A program made the translations under genes and the position numbers. A stretch of DNA of 47,107 bases from Candidatus Heteroruminococcus faecigallinarum (GTDB taxonomy: Bacteria; Bacillota; Clostridia; Oscillospirales; Ruminococcaceae), in assembly GCA_904387055.1 (NCBI GenBank), contig CAJFKV010000011.1, forward strand, positions 1 through 47,107. The letters are read 5' to 3'. This document shows positions 23,876-32,261 of this stretch, one piece after another (within the stretch, counting starts at the first letter, position 1; every line of letters starts with the position of its first letter). The notes under the pieces are model-generated. The model made no database searches. It saw only the letters and a list, made by a program, of their open reading frames with translations, and had not been told where the DNA came from.

Positions 23876-26521
23876 TTACTTGGTAATCATCTTCTCCAGG
23901 ATGACCGGCGCCTGAGCCAGGGCCTCGTCTACCCGGAAGATCTCGCTGGTGCCGCCCATGGCGCTGTCGGGCCGGCCGCCGCCGCTGCCGCCCACCAGGG
24001 AGGTGAGCTCCTTCACCAGCTTGCCGGCATGGGCGCCGGCCGCCACCGCGTCCTTGCCGCAGGAAACCGAGATGCTGGCCTTGCCGTCGGCAATGCCGCA
24101 GAGGATGGCCACAATGTTGGGATGGTTGGCCCGGGCCATATCCCCCATGGACCGGAGGGCGTCCGCCTTGGCGTCGTTGAAGGTGGCGGATACCAGCCGC
24201 AGGGAACCCACCTGGCGGGCATCCTGAAGGGCACGCCTCATGTTGATGTCGGCCAGCCGCTGGTTCAGGTTGGCAATTTCCCGATCCTTTGCCTTCAAAT
24301 CGCCGGAGAGGACCGCTACCTTGGCGGGAAGCTCGGCAGGATTGCTCAGCTTGAGGGTGGCGGCGGCGTCGGCCAGGAGATGGTCGTCCTGGCGGATGTA
24401 ATCCATCACGCCCTTGCCGGTTACCGCCTCAATCCGGCGGATGCCGGCGGCCACCGAGGACTCCTTCACAATCTTGAAGAGCCCAACCTTGGCGCTGTTG
24501 CTCACATGGCAGCCGCCGCACAGCTCCTTGGAGAAGTCGCCCACGCTGACCACCCGCACCCGGTCGCCGTACTTTTCCCCAAAGAGGGCCATGGCGCCCT
24601 CGGCCTTTGCCTCATCGATGGACATCTCCTGGGTAGACAGATCGATGGCCTCCAGGATCTTGCTGTTGACGATGTCCTCCACCTGGCGCAGCTCGTCGGC
24701 GGTCATGGCGGAGAAGTGGGAGAAGTCGAACCGGCACACGTGCTCGTCCACCATGGAGCCGGCCTGGTGGACATGGTCCCCCAGCACCTGGCGCAGGGCG
24801 GCCTGCAGCATGTGGCAGGCGGTGTGGTTGCGGGTGATGTCCGCCCGGCGGGAGGCGTCCACGGCGGTCTGCACCTGGTCGCCCCGGGAGACGATGCCGC
24901 TCTTCACCACGCCGTTGTGGATGAAGAGCCCGTCGGCAGAGCGGCGGGTGTCGGTCACTTCAAAGACCATGTGGTCGGAGGTGATGAGGCCGGTATCGCC
25001 CACCTGGCCGCCCATCTCGGCATAGAAGGGGGTCTCGGTGAGGATGAGGGCGGCGGGGTCGCCGGTGCCCGCCTGATCCACCAGGGCGCCGTCCACCATG
25101 ATGGCCTGGACCTGGGCATTCCCGGTGAGGGACTGATAGCCGGTGAAGAGGTTGGTCAGCTTGGAGCCGGCAAGGGCGTCCTCCACCCAGCTCACGTCGC
25201 CAAGGGCGGCGCGGGCTTCCCGAGCCCGCTTCCGCTGCTCGTCCATCAGGTGGGAGAACTCCTCCTCGTCCACGCCCAGGCCCTTCTCGTCCAGGATTTC
25301 CTTGGTCAGGTCGATGGGGAAGCCGAAGGTGTCGTACAGCTTGAAGGCCTCGGCGCCGGAGAGCTTCCGGGTGCCGTCCATGGTGGAATCCAGCTTGTCA
25401 ATCAGGCTGGAGAGAAGCTCGATGCCCTGGTCGATGGTGCGGGCAAACCGCTCCTCCTCCACCCGGATCACCTTGATGATGTAGTCCTTGTGCTGCTCCA
25501 GCTCCGGATAGGCGACCTTGTTCTCCTGGATCACCGTCTCACAAACCTTGTACAGGAAGGGCTCGTGGATGCCCAGCATCCGGCCGTGGCGGGCCGCCCG
25601 CCGCAGCAGCCGGCGGAGCACATAGCCCCGGCCCTCGTTCTGGGGAACGATGCCGTCGCTGATCATCATGGTGGTGGAACGGATGTGGTCGGTGATGACC
25701 CGCAGGGAGACGTCGGTTTTTTCGTCCTGCTTGTAGGTAACGCCGGCAATCTTGCAGATGTGCTGCATAATCCGCTGGACGGTGTCCACCTCAAAGAGGT
25801 TGTCCACCCCCTGCATGATGCAGGCCAGCCGCTCCAGGCCCATGCCGGTGTCGATGTTGGGATGCTCCAGGGGCGGGTAGTTGCCCTTGCCGTCCCCGTC
25901 GAACTGGGTGAAGACCAGGTTCCAGAACTCCACGTACCGGTCGCAGTCGCAGCCTACGCCGCAGGTGGGCTTGCCGCAGCCGTACTTCTCGCCCCGGTCA
26001 AAGTAGATCTCGGAGCAGGGGCCGCAGGGGCCGCTGCCGATCTCCCAGAAGTTGTCCTCCTTGCCCAGGCGGACCACCCGCTCGGCGGGGACGCCCCGGT
26101 GCTCGGTCCAGATCTTGAAGGCCTCGTCGTCGTTTTCGTAGATGGTGACCCACAGCTTGTCGGTGGGCATCTTCAGCACCTGGGTGATGAACTCCCAGGC
26201 CCAGGTGGTGGCCTCCTCCTTGAAGTAATCCCCAAAGGAGAAGTTGCCCAGCATCTCGAAGTAGGTGCCGTGGCGGGCCGTCTTGCCCACCCGCTCAATG
26301 TCGGGGGTACGGATGCACTTTTGGCAGGTGGTCACCCGCTTGTTGGGCGGGGTTTTCACCCCCAGGAAGTATTTCTTCATCGGCGCCATGCCCGAGTTGA
26401 TGAGCAGCAGGCTGGCGTCGTCCTGGGGAACCAGGGGGAAGCTGGGAAGGCGGGTGTGGCCCTTGCTTTCAAAGAAAGAGAGAAACATCTCCCGCAGCTC
26501 GTTCAGTCCAGTCCATTCCAT
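23876..26521 (-). CDS. alaS: Alanyl-tRNA synthetase
   Basis: 881 residues, full length. The class II catalytic core spans about 1-240 (FFESKGHTRLPSFPLVP, then the RHGTYFEMLGNFSFGDYF block). The editing domain has HTACH and CGGCH, fitting the HxxxH and CxxxH zinc-binding pairs that clear mischarged Ser- and Gly-tRNA-Ala. The C-terminal C-Ala domain ends with GGGRPDSAMGG. It charges tRNA-Ala with alanine in the cytosol. The ATG at 26521 is fixed by the conserved MEWTGLNELR start, although the nearest purine-rich site (GAGGAG) is about 15 bases upstream. Expression is controlled by the T-box leader upstream. Confidence 0.97.
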   Translation of the reverse strand: MEWTGLNELREMFLSFFESKGHTRLPSFPLVPQDDASLLLINSGMAPMKKYFLGVKTPPNKRVTTCQKCIRTPDIERVGKTARHGTYFEMLGNFSFGDYFKEEATTWAWEFITQVLKMPTDKLWVTIYENDDEAFKIWTEHRGVPAERVVRLGKEDNFWEIGSGPCGPCSEIYFDRGEKYGCGKPTCGVGCDCDRYVEFWNLVFTQFDGDGKGNYPPLEHPNIDTGMGLERLACIMQGVDNLFEVDTVQRIMQHICKIAGVTYKQDEKTDVSLRVITDHIRSTTMMISDGIVPQNEGRGYVLRRLLRRAARHGRMLGIHEPFLYKVCETVIQENKVAYPELEQHKDYIIKVIRVEEERFARTIDQGIELLSSLIDKLDSTMDGTRKLSGAEAFKLYDTFGFPIDLTKEILDEKGLGVDEEEFSHLMDEQRKRAREARAALGDVSWVEDALAGSKLTNLFTGYQSLTGNAQVQAIMVDGALVDQAGTGDPAALILTETPFYAEMGGQVGDTGLITSDHMVFEVTDTRRSADGLFIHNGVVKSGIVSRGDQVQTAVDASRRADITRNHTACHMLQAALRQVLGDHVHQAGSMVDEHVCRFDFSHFSAMTADELRQVEDIVNSKILEAIDLSTQEMSIDEAKAEGAMALFGEKYGDRVRVVSVGDFSKELCGGCHVSNSAKVGLFKIVKESSVAAGIRRIEAVTGKGVMDYIRQDDHLLADAAATLKLSNPAELPAKVAVLSGDLKAKDREIANLNQRLADINMRRALQDARQVGSLRLVSATFNDAKADALRSMGDMARANHPNIVAILCGIADGKASISVSCGKDAVAAGAHAGKLVKELTSLVGGSGGGRPDSAMGGTSEIFRVDEALAQAPVILEKMITK

Positions 26522-26544
26522 AATGGTTTTGACACACTCCTCTT

Positions 26545-26805
26545 TTAATCTCCTGTGAAAAACAAAAACAGCCTTCCTCCCATGCCTGGGACGAAGGCTT
26601 GTCGCTCCGTGGTACCACCCAGCTTGCAGCGCAAAGCACTGCCGCTCGTTTTGGAAGGGATAACGGTTTCCGGCCGTTCCTGCTCGCCGCAGGAAAACTC
26701 GGGGGTGGCTGTGCCCATTCCCGCCTTGAAAAGCTTGCAGCCGATGGCTTTTCTCTCTGGAAAGGGGAAAGAGGGCTGGGTCCCGTCGCTGTTTTTCACC
26801 ATATC
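26545..26805 (-). promoter_or_regulatory. T-box riboswitch controlling alaS
   Basis: The minus strand carries the T-box core GGGTGGTACCACGG (near 26605-26625), which pairs with the uncharged tRNA acceptor end in the antiterminator. It is followed by a terminator stem (AGCCTTC...GAAGGCT around 26567-26600) and a T5GT5 run ending near 26553. Upstream hairpins include AACGG/CCGTT (26662-26680, stem III-like) and TTCCTGC/GCAGGAA. A GCC triplet followed by A, at 26707-26709, is a possible alanine specifier, but I cannot fold stem I with certainty. Confidence 0.9.
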
Positions 26806-26811
26806 GGTTTT

Positions 26812-26840
26812 ATTATAGCCCGCGGTCAGCCGCCTGTCAA
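26812..26840 (-). promoter_or_regulatory. Consensus promoter of the alaS leader, inside the end of spoIIR
   Basis: TTGACA (26835-26840), exactly 17 bp, TATAAT (26812-26817): a perfect housekeeping promoter. The -35 box lies within the last codons of spoIIR. Confidence 0.85.
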
Positions 26841-27497
26841 CCAAGAAGCCACCTCTTGGGACAAAAAATTCCCCGTTTCCTCCGGTTTCGCCTCCCGGGA
26901 GGCGAGGGCGTTTTCCAGCTCCTCCCACAGCTCCACCAGGGCAAAGCCCATGCGGCAGCCGGGGGCCTGGTCCAGGTCCTGGATCTCCTGGGCCTGGGGG
27001 CTGCCGGGGGCGAGGGCCGCCGGGACACAGAGGGGCGGATACATGACGCACCACCAGTTGTGCCCCTCCCCGGCGCCGATGACCACCCGCACCGCCAGGT
27101 ACCGCCCCGCAGGGAGGATGTACTGGTCATACTGCCTGGTTTCAAAGAAGGTGGGGGCCAGGGTGACCGTCACCGGGTAATCGAAGCCCTGGCGGGCAAT
27201 CTCCTCCCGGGCCAGCTGTTCCAGCTGAGGGAGGGACTCCCGGGCCGCCGCCACCGCCTGGGGCAGGTCCTGGGCCTGGGCAAAGAGGGCGGTTCCCTCT
27301 TGCAGGAGCCGGTCCCGCACCGCCAGCTTCAGGGCCTGGTCCTCCTGGGAATCGGAATTGGCCAGAATGTGCAGCCGCAGAACCTCCTGGCGGATCTGGC
27401 CGCAGTCCTGGGCGAAGGTGGCCAGGGGCCCCAGCACCAGCGCGATCAACAGTCCTGCCAGCAGGATGGGTTCCAGGGGAATGGAGTTCCGTTTCAT
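26826..27497 (-). CDS. spoIIR: Stage II sporulation protein R
   Basis: 223 residues. An N-terminal hydrophobic segment (about 10-29) directs export. It is followed by the SpoIIR signature VLRLHILANSDSQEDQALKL and VRDRLL, and a C-terminal half with GEGHNWWCVMYPPLC. SpoIIR is made in the forespore under sigma F and activates the protease SpoIIGA, which processes pro-sigma E in the mother cell. Its presence says the organism belongs to a spore-forming lineage. The tail (LASREAKPEETGNFL) is polar. ATG at 27497 has GGAAAGGA upstream. No obvious sigma F promoter was identified. Confidence 0.95.
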   Translation of the reverse strand: MKRNSIPLEPILLAGLLIALVLGPLATFAQDCGQIRQEVLRLHILANSDSQEDQALKLAVRDRLLQEGTALFAQAQDLPQAVAAARESLPQLEQLAREEIARQGFDYPVTVTLAPTFFETRQYDQYILPAGRYLAVRVVIGAGEGHNWWCVMYPPLCVPAALAPGSPQAQEIQDLDQAPGCRMGFALVELWEELENALASREAKPEETGNFLSQEVASWLTGG

Positions 27498-27577
27498 GAA
27501 AAAAGCCGTCCTTTCCTGAGATGCTGCTCTCAGTATGGACGGCGGGGAAGGGGGTTATGCGGGAAATGTTTCCTTTT

Positions 27578-28711
27578 TTATAGCCGCAGCAGCCCCAGGC
27601 GGCGGATTCGCACCGCTTTTACCGGGCACATTTCCTGGCAGCAGTAGCAGCGGATGCAGCCTTTGGGATCGATGCGGGCCTTCCGATTCTCCAGGGAGAT
27701 GGCCTTGGGGGGACAGCTCTCGGCACAGCGGCCGCAGCCGATGCAGTCCTTCCGGGAGATAACCGGCCGGGGAGCGGCCAGCCGGTCGATGCACCACCGG
27801 GCGGGGCGGCGCAGGGAGGCCGGCAGGAAGGCGGTAAAGTCCACCCCGGCCGCGGTGGCCGGCAGGCGGAAGGGGATCACCGGGCAGGGGTCTCCCGTTA
27901 CCTCCAGCTGGTCCGGGTCCGGGGGGCAGAGCCCCTGCCGGATCGACTGGGCCACCGTGGCCGCCTCCATGGGGTCCAGGCCGATGAGGCGGCAGGCCAG
28001 CAGGTCCAGCGCGAACACGTCCCGGGAGGCCAGGGTGTAGCCGGCGTATTTGGGATCGCCCCCTGCGGGCCCGTCCCCCTCCATGGCCATCACCCCGTCC
28101 AGCAGGGTGACCTGGGGGGCCACCAGCAGGGCCAGGTCCACCAGCATCCCGGCAAAGCGTTCCTTTTGGGGGAAACGGAAGTGGAGCTCCGGCTTTTGCA
28201 GCCCGGGAACGCAGCCCAGCAGGTTCTTGACCCCGCCGGAAAGGGTGGTCATGGCGTGGGTTTTCAGCTTGGGCAGGTTGATGACCAGGTCGGCCTCCAG
28301 AAGGGGGGAGAGGAGAGAGAATTCCCGGCAGATCTCCCCCTGGGGGAAGGAAACCGCCTGGTAGGACACGTCCGTGTTGAGGACCGCCCCTTCCTGGGCC
28401 GCCAGCTCCATGCCCGCCGCCCGGTAGATCCCCTTCAGCAGCTCGGGGGTATACAGGCCCCCCGGGCTGTCCAGCAGGGTGATCCGGCGGACGCCGCGGC
28501 GGCGCAGCCAGCGAACCACCGCTGCCGCCAGCTGGGGATGGGTGGTGATGGCCGCGTCCGGCCGGGCGCCTTTGAGCAGGTTGGGTTTGAGGGCTACCCG
28601 GGACGAGGGGGACAATGTATCAGAAAGGTGGAGCGCCGCAAAGTGACGCTCCACCGCCTGATCCAGCTCCTCGGGGGTGTAGCCGTCGGTTTTCACACAG
28701 GAAACCAGCAA
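27578..28711 (-). CDS. DUF362 protein with two 4Fe-4S ferredoxin clusters
   Basis: 377 residues from TTG at 28711, chosen because AAAGGAGG lies nine bases upstream. The DUF362 domain (about 1-295) has KPNLLKG near 47, LDSPGG and NLPKLKTHAMTTLSGGVKNLLG near 160. The C-terminal ferredoxin domain has two full clusters: CIGCGRCAESCP and CIRCYCCQEMCP. DUF362-ferredoxin proteins are common in anaerobes; their redox partner and reaction are not established. The gene lies between spoIIR and an aminotransferase on the same strand. Confidence 0.9.
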   Translation of the reverse strand: MLVSCVKTDGYTPEELDQAVERHFAALHLSDTLSPSSRVALKPNLLKGARPDAAITTHPQLAAAVVRWLRRRGVRRITLLDSPGGLYTPELLKGIYRAAGMELAAQEGAVLNTDVSYQAVSFPQGEICREFSLLSPLLEADLVINLPKLKTHAMTTLSGGVKNLLGCVPGLQKPELHFRFPQKERFAGMLVDLALLVAPQVTLLDGVMAMEGDGPAGGDPKYAGYTLASRDVFALDLLACRLIGLDPMEAATVAQSIRQGLCPPDPDQLEVTGDPCPVIPFRLPATAAGVDFTAFLPASLRRPARWCIDRLAAPRPVISRKDCIGCGRCAESCPPKAISLENRKARIDPKGCIRCYCCQEMCPVKAVRIRRLGLLRL

Positions 28712-28753
28712 CGGGAACCGCCTCCTTTGGGATCGAAAACGAAGTTGGAAAAA

Positions 28754-29932
28754 TTATTGGGCTTTCAACTCCTGGAGGAACCGCTCAATCCGCTTGAGGG
28801 CCTCTACCAGGTGATCCACCGAGTAGGAGTAGGAGATCCGCACAAAGCCTTCCCCGCTCGCGCCGAAGGCGGAGCCGGGCACCACCGCCACCTTCTGGGA
28901 ACGGAGGAGCCGCTCGCAGAATTCCTCGGAGGAAAGGCCGGTGGACTGGATGGAGGGGAAGACGTAAAACGCCCCCTGGGGGTCGAAGCAGCTGAGGCCC
29001 ATCCGGTTGAGGGAATCCACAATCAGCCCCCGGCGCATGTTGTACTCCACCGCCATCCGCTCGATCTCCTCGTCACACTCCGGCTTGAGGGCCTTTACCG
29101 CCGCGTACTGGGCAGTGGTGGGGGCGCTCATAATGGCGAACTGGTGGATCTTGGTCATCTGCTGGATGATGGGAGCGGGGCCGGCCGCATAGCCCAGCCG
29201 CCAGCCGGTCATGGCGTAGGCCTTGGAGAAGCCGCTCACCAGGATGGTGCGCTCCTGCATCCCCTCGATGGAGGCGAAGGAGACGTGGGGCTCCTCGTAG
29301 GTCAGCTCCCCGTAGATCTCGTCCGAGAGGACCATGATGTTGGTCCCCCGCAGCACCTGGGCAATCTCCTCCAGGTGGCGGCGGCGCATGACCGCGCCGG
29401 TGGGGTTGTTGGGATAGGGGAGGATGAGCAGCTTGGTCTTGGGGGTGATGGCCGCCCGCAGCTCGTCGGCAGTGAGGCGGAAGGCGTTTTCCGCCTTGGT
29501 GGGGATGGCCACCGGCACGCCGCCGGCCATCCGGGTAAGGGGGTCATAACAGACGAAGCAGGGCTCGGGGATGAGCACCTCGTCCCCCGGCTCCACCAGC
29601 GCCCGGATACAGCCGTCGATGGCCTCGCTGCCGCCCACGGTGATGAGGATCTCGGTTTTGGGCTGGTAATCCACCCCGAACCGGCGGTGCAGATAGGTGC
29701 TGATCTCCTGGCGCAGCTCCATCAGGCCGGCGTTGGCGGTGTAAAAGGTGTAGCCCTTTTCCAGGGACTCGATTCCCGCCCGGCGGATGGCGTAGGGCGT
29801 TTTGAAATCCGGCTCGCCCACTCCCAGGGAGATGACGTCGTCCATCTCGGCGGCCAGGTCAAAGAAGCGGCGGATGCCGGAGGGCTTGAGCCCGGTGACC
29901 ACCGATGACAAAACATGGCTGTAATCCATCAT
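28754..29932 (-). CDS. PLP-dependent class I aminotransferase
   Basis: 392 residues. Fold-type I landmarks are all present: GVGEPDF (37-43), NNPTG (175-179), SDEIYGE (203-209), the PLP lysine K237 in SGFSKAYAMTGWRLGY, and R351-region FVRISYS for the substrate carboxylate. This subgroup includes aspartate, aromatic and PatA/AlaT-like aminotransferases; the donor cannot be told. The start overlaps the stop of the Lrp gene by four bases (ATGA), so they form one unit and the regulator probably senses the amino acid involved. Two consecutive ATG codons begin the gene. Confidence 0.93.
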   Translation of the reverse strand: MMDYSHVLSSVVTGLKPSGIRRFFDLAAEMDDVISLGVGEPDFKTPYAIRRAGIESLEKGYTFYTANAGLMELRQEISTYLHRRFGVDYQPKTEILITVGGSEAIDGCIRALVEPGDEVLIPEPCFVCYDPLTRMAGGVPVAIPTKAENAFRLTADELRAAITPKTKLLILPYPNNPTGAVMRRRHLEEIAQVLRGTNIMVLSDEIYGELTYEEPHVSFASIEGMQERTILVSGFSKAYAMTGWRLGYAAGPAPIIQQMTKIHQFAIMSAPTTAQYAAVKALKPECDEEIERMAVEYNMRRGLIVDSLNRMGLSCFDPQGAFYVFPSIQSTGLSSEEFCERLLRSQKVAVVPGSAFGASGEGFVRISYSYSVDHLVEALKRIERFLQELKAQ

Positions 29933-30408
29933 AAACCAGTTACCTCCCGGGTATCAATCTCTTTTTCAATCACCGACTTGCCCCGCTCCTTGTACTTTTT
30001 CAGCACAAAATGGGTGCTGGTGGACTGGACCGCATCGATGGGGGCCAGGCATTGGGAGACAAACAGGGCCACGTCCTTGAAGCTTTTTCCCCGGACGGTG
30101 AGGGCCAGGTCGTAGGCGCCGCTCATCAGGTACACGGTCTCCACCTGGTCGTACTGCATCAGCTGGTTGGCAATCTCGTCAAAGCCGTGGCCGCTTTGGG
30201 GGATCACCTTCAGCTCGATGCGGGCGTGGCAGAGATCGCGGTCGGTCTTGTCCCAGTTGATGAGGGTCTTGTACCCCAGGATGACCCCCTCCCGCTCGTA
30301 GGCCTCGATGGCCGCCTCCACTTCTTCCTCGGTTTTTCCCAACATGGCTGCCAGCTGACGGTTGGAAAGACGGGCGTTGTTTTCCAAGGCGATCAGTAAG
30401 GTATCCAT
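29929..30408 (-). CDS. Lrp/AsnC-family regulator
   Basis: 159 residues. The N-terminal helix-turn-helix (about 1-55, LLIALENNARLSNRQLAAMLGKTEEEVEAAI split over two helices) is followed by the RAM/ACT-like effector domain (HARIELKVIP, then QVETVYLMSGAYDLALTVRG). ATG at 30408 has GGAGG eight bases upstream; a TTG nine codons earlier is less likely. It is cotranscribed and coupled with the aminotransferase, implying control of that amino-acid pathway and probably of itself. Confidence 0.92.
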   Translation of the reverse strand: MDTLLIALENNARLSNRQLAAMLGKTEEEVEAAIEAYEREGVILGYKTLINWDKTDRDLCHARIELKVIPQSGHGFDEIANQLMQYDQVETVYLMSGAYDLALTVRGKSFKDVALFVSQCLAPIDAVQSTSTHFVLKKYKERGKSVIEKEIDTREVTGL

Positions 30409-30497
30409 CCAATCTTCCTCCTTCTCTGTCGACAAAGCGGCGGTGATTCCTCCTCCTGCCGCCGCGGGCCGCGGTGGAAAGAAGAGGTTTTTCTACC

Positions 30498-30526
30498 AGT
30501 ATATCGTTCTTTTGCCAAAGATGCAA
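30498..30526 (-). promoter_or_regulatory. Promoter of the Lrp/aminotransferase operon
   Basis: TTGCAT (30521-30526), 17 bp, TATACT (30498-30503) on the minus strand, about 90 bp before the Lrp start. That leaves a leader long enough for an operator, but no clear repeat was seen. Confidence 0.65.
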
Positions 30527-30579
30527 GGCAAAAATTGCCCGGCCGTCCCCTTTCGTCCGGGAAAAGCCCCCCAAATGCG

Positions 30580-30623
30580 AAAAAAGAAAGCCTCCCCGGT
30601 CGTTTGCAGAAAACCGGGGAGGC
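30580..30623 (-). terminator. Terminator of the lipoprotein gene
   Basis: Perfect 11-bp stem (GCCTCCCCGGT / ACCGGGGAGGC) followed on the minus strand by TTTCTTTTTT. Confidence 0.88.
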
Positions 30624-30630
30624 CACAGTG

Positions 30631-31212
30631 CTAGGAGCCGGCCTCCTCCCAAAGGAGCCAGCTGGTACAGGAGGGATCGACGGCCTGGCGGCTGTTGAGG
30701 GCCACCTCCAGGGCAGCGTCGCCGGCGCCGTCTCCATCACGGTCCAGCTGGAACCGGGCATACTGGTCCGCCACATAATAGGCGGTGCCGGCCCCCTCCA
30801 GCAGCTGGCAGGGAACGGGGGAACCTTCGGTGGGGGAGAGGGCCTGGGCCAGCTGGTCCGGGGTCATCTCTTCCGTCACCCCGTCCACCAGGGCGTCCAG
30901 CCGTCCCTCCAGGCGGAGGGGCCGGTCCTGGGGGAGAAGGAGGGGAAGCAGGCCGTCCTCGTCCGTCCCGCCGGCCTCAAAGACGATCTCCACCCCTTCC
31001 TCCGGCAGCGGGGCGCAGAAGCGCCCGGCGTGGAGAAGCTGGGCGTCGGTTCCCGTCTGGGCTTGGAAGTCCTGGTAGGTCATCTCTCCATAGGGGAGAA
31101 GGGCCTCCTTGACGGCGACGGCGGGCAGCGGGGAAGAGGCGCCGCCGGTGCTTCCGCTACAGGCGGCGAGGAAAAGGAGCGCCAGGCAGAGGGGAACAAG
31201 GAACCGTTTCAT
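30631..31212 (-). CDS. Lipoprotein of unknown function
   Basis: 193 residues. MKRFLVPLCLALLFLAAC is a lipoprotein signal with lipobox LAAC; the cysteine at 18 would be lipidated and the protein held on the outer face of the membrane. The mature part is acidic. A stretch near 155 reads LDRDGDGAGD, resembling a calcium-binding D-x-D-x-D loop. No catalytic motif is recognised. GGAGG lies about nine bases before the ATG at 31212. It stands alone with its own terminator. Confidence 0.8.
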   Translation of the reverse strand: MKRFLVPLCLALLFLAACSGSTGGASSPLPAVAVKEALLPYGEMTYQDFQAQTGTDAQLLHAGRFCAPLPEEGVEIVFEAGGTDEDGLLPLLLPQDRPLRLEGRLDALVDGVTEEMTPDQLAQALSPTEGSPVPCQLLEGAGTAYYVADQYARFQLDRDGDGAGDAALEVALNSRQAVDPSCTSWLLWEEAGS

Positions 31213-31361
31213 GGGGAAATTCCTCCTTTTTTGGCGGTGGGCGGCGGAGACCGGGGAAAACGCCTGGACCTTCGCAAGGCGTTTTCTGCCTCGGCGGCTT
31301 TGGCTCCATTCTAGCACAGCCCGGGAGGGAAGGCAACGGCGGGGAAGGGGAGAAATAGTTC

Positions 31362-31403
31362 TTGACATAGGTCAAAAACCGTGATATTCTTGACTTATGT
31401 CAG
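31362..31403 (+). promoter_or_regulatory. Promoter with two TTGAC-N4-GTCA operators before DUF134/NifX
   Basis: Promoter: TTGACA (31362-31367), 17 bp, TATTCT (31385-31390). Two inverted repeats overlie it: TTGAC-N4-GTCAA at 31362-31375 and TTGAC-N4-GTCAG at 31390-31403, centres 28 bp apart. One covers the -35 box, the other the start point. They suit the DUF134 regulator encoded just downstream. Confidence 0.65.
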
Positions 31404-31420
31404 ATATGGAGGTGTTCCCC

Positions 31421-31798
31421 ATGCCCAGACCCCCCAAGTGCCGCCGGGTTTGTGCCGCGCCGCGGCGGGTGGAATTTGTCCCGGCGGGGCCGCCCTGCCA
31501 GGAACAGCCGGTGATTCTCCAGCTGGACGAGTACGAGGTGATCCGCCTTATCGACCTGGAGGAGATGACCCAGGAGGAGTGCGCCCGCCAGATGGACGTG
31601 GCCCGCACCACCGTCACCGGTATCTACGACCGGGCGCGGCGGAAGATCGCCCTGGCCATTGTGGAGGGGCGGCGGCTGGTGATCCGGGGAGGGAACATCC
31701 AGATCTGTTCCGGCGAGGGCCGGGGCTGCGGCAAGGCCTGCTGCCGCCATCGAACGAAGAAAGGAATGGTATCCCATGAAAATTGCGGTAACCTATGA
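31421..31798 (+). CDS. DUF134 (UPF0251) DNA-binding protein
   Basis: 125 residues. MPRPPKCRRVC is the family start; residues 40-85 (LDEYEVIRLIDLEEMTQEEC, then MDVARTTVTGIYDRARRKIA) form a sigma-70 region-4-like helix-turn-helix. Cysteines cluster at both ends (C7, C11, C26 and a C-terminal CGKACCRH group), suggesting metal or Fe-S binding. The family is unstudied and usually sits beside NifX/NifB-type proteins, as here. GGAGG is eight bases before the ATG. The two inverted repeats on its promoter suggest autoregulation (inference). The end overlaps the next gene by 23 bases. Confidence 0.88.
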   Translation: MPRPPKCRRVCAAPRRVEFVPAGPPCQEQPVILQLDEYEVIRLIDLEEMTQEECARQMDVARTTVTGIYDRARRKIALAIVEGRRLVIRGGNIQICSGEGRGCGKACCRHRTKKGMVSHENCGNL

Positions 31799-32192
31799 CA
31801 ACGGACAGATTTTTCAGCACTTTGGCCACACCGAGACCTTCAAGGTCTACGAGGTGGAGGGGAAGGAGATTCGTTCTTCCCAGATCATCGGCACCAACGG
31901 CACCGGGCACGGGGCGCTGGCGACCCTGCTGCGGGACCTGGGGGCCCGGGTGCTGATCTGCGGCGGCATCGGCGCCGGCGCCCAGAACGCCCTGGCAGAG
32001 GCAGGGGTTCAGCTCTTCGGCGGGGTGACCGGCGACGCGGATGCGGCGGTCCAGGCCTATCTGGACGGGACGCTGGCCTACAATCCCAACGTCCAGTGCA
32101 GCCACCACGGCGAGCACGGCCACGGCGAGGGCCACAGCTGCGGCCATCATGAGGGCGGCCACAGCTGCGGCGGCCACTGCGGCAGCCACTGA
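31776..32192 (+). CDS. NifX/NifB-type (MTH1175-like) Fe-Mo cofactor-family protein with His/Cys-rich tail
   Basis: 138 residues. Residues 1-105 form the dinitrogenase Fe-Mo cofactor domain: KIAVTYDNGQIFQHFGHTE, then VLICGGIGAGAQNALAEAG. These proteins bind metal clusters or Mo/Fe species. Residues 108-138 are a tail with ten His and four Cys in 31 positions, including two GHSCG units, so it probably binds Ni, Zn or Fe. No nitrogenase genes are in view, so the role is probably metal handling rather than nitrogen fixation. Its start lies inside DUF134, implying coupled translation. Confidence 0.88.
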   Translation: MKIAVTYDNGQIFQHFGHTETFKVYEVEGKEIRSSQIIGTNGTGHGALATLLRDLGARVLICGGIGAGAQNALAEAGVQLFGGVTGDADAAVQAYLDGTLAYNPNVQCSHHGEHGHGEGHSCGHHEGGHSCGGHCGSH

Positions 32193-32206
32193 TTCCTGAA
32201 CACAAG

Positions 32207-32246
32207 AAAACCGGCGTCCCCTTTTCCGAAGGGGGCGCCGGTTTTT
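32207..32246. terminator. Terminator between NifX-like and Na/Pi cotransporter genes
   Basis: ACCGGCG and CGCCGGT arms extended by CCCC/GGGG, with A4 on the left and T5 on the right; works for both converging transcripts. Confidence 0.85.
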
Positions 32247-32261
32247 GCTGTATATCGGGAG

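Noticed and set aside
23441..26548. 1035-codon open frame on the plus strand
   Set aside because: Antisense to alaS and the HIT gene, which are certain.
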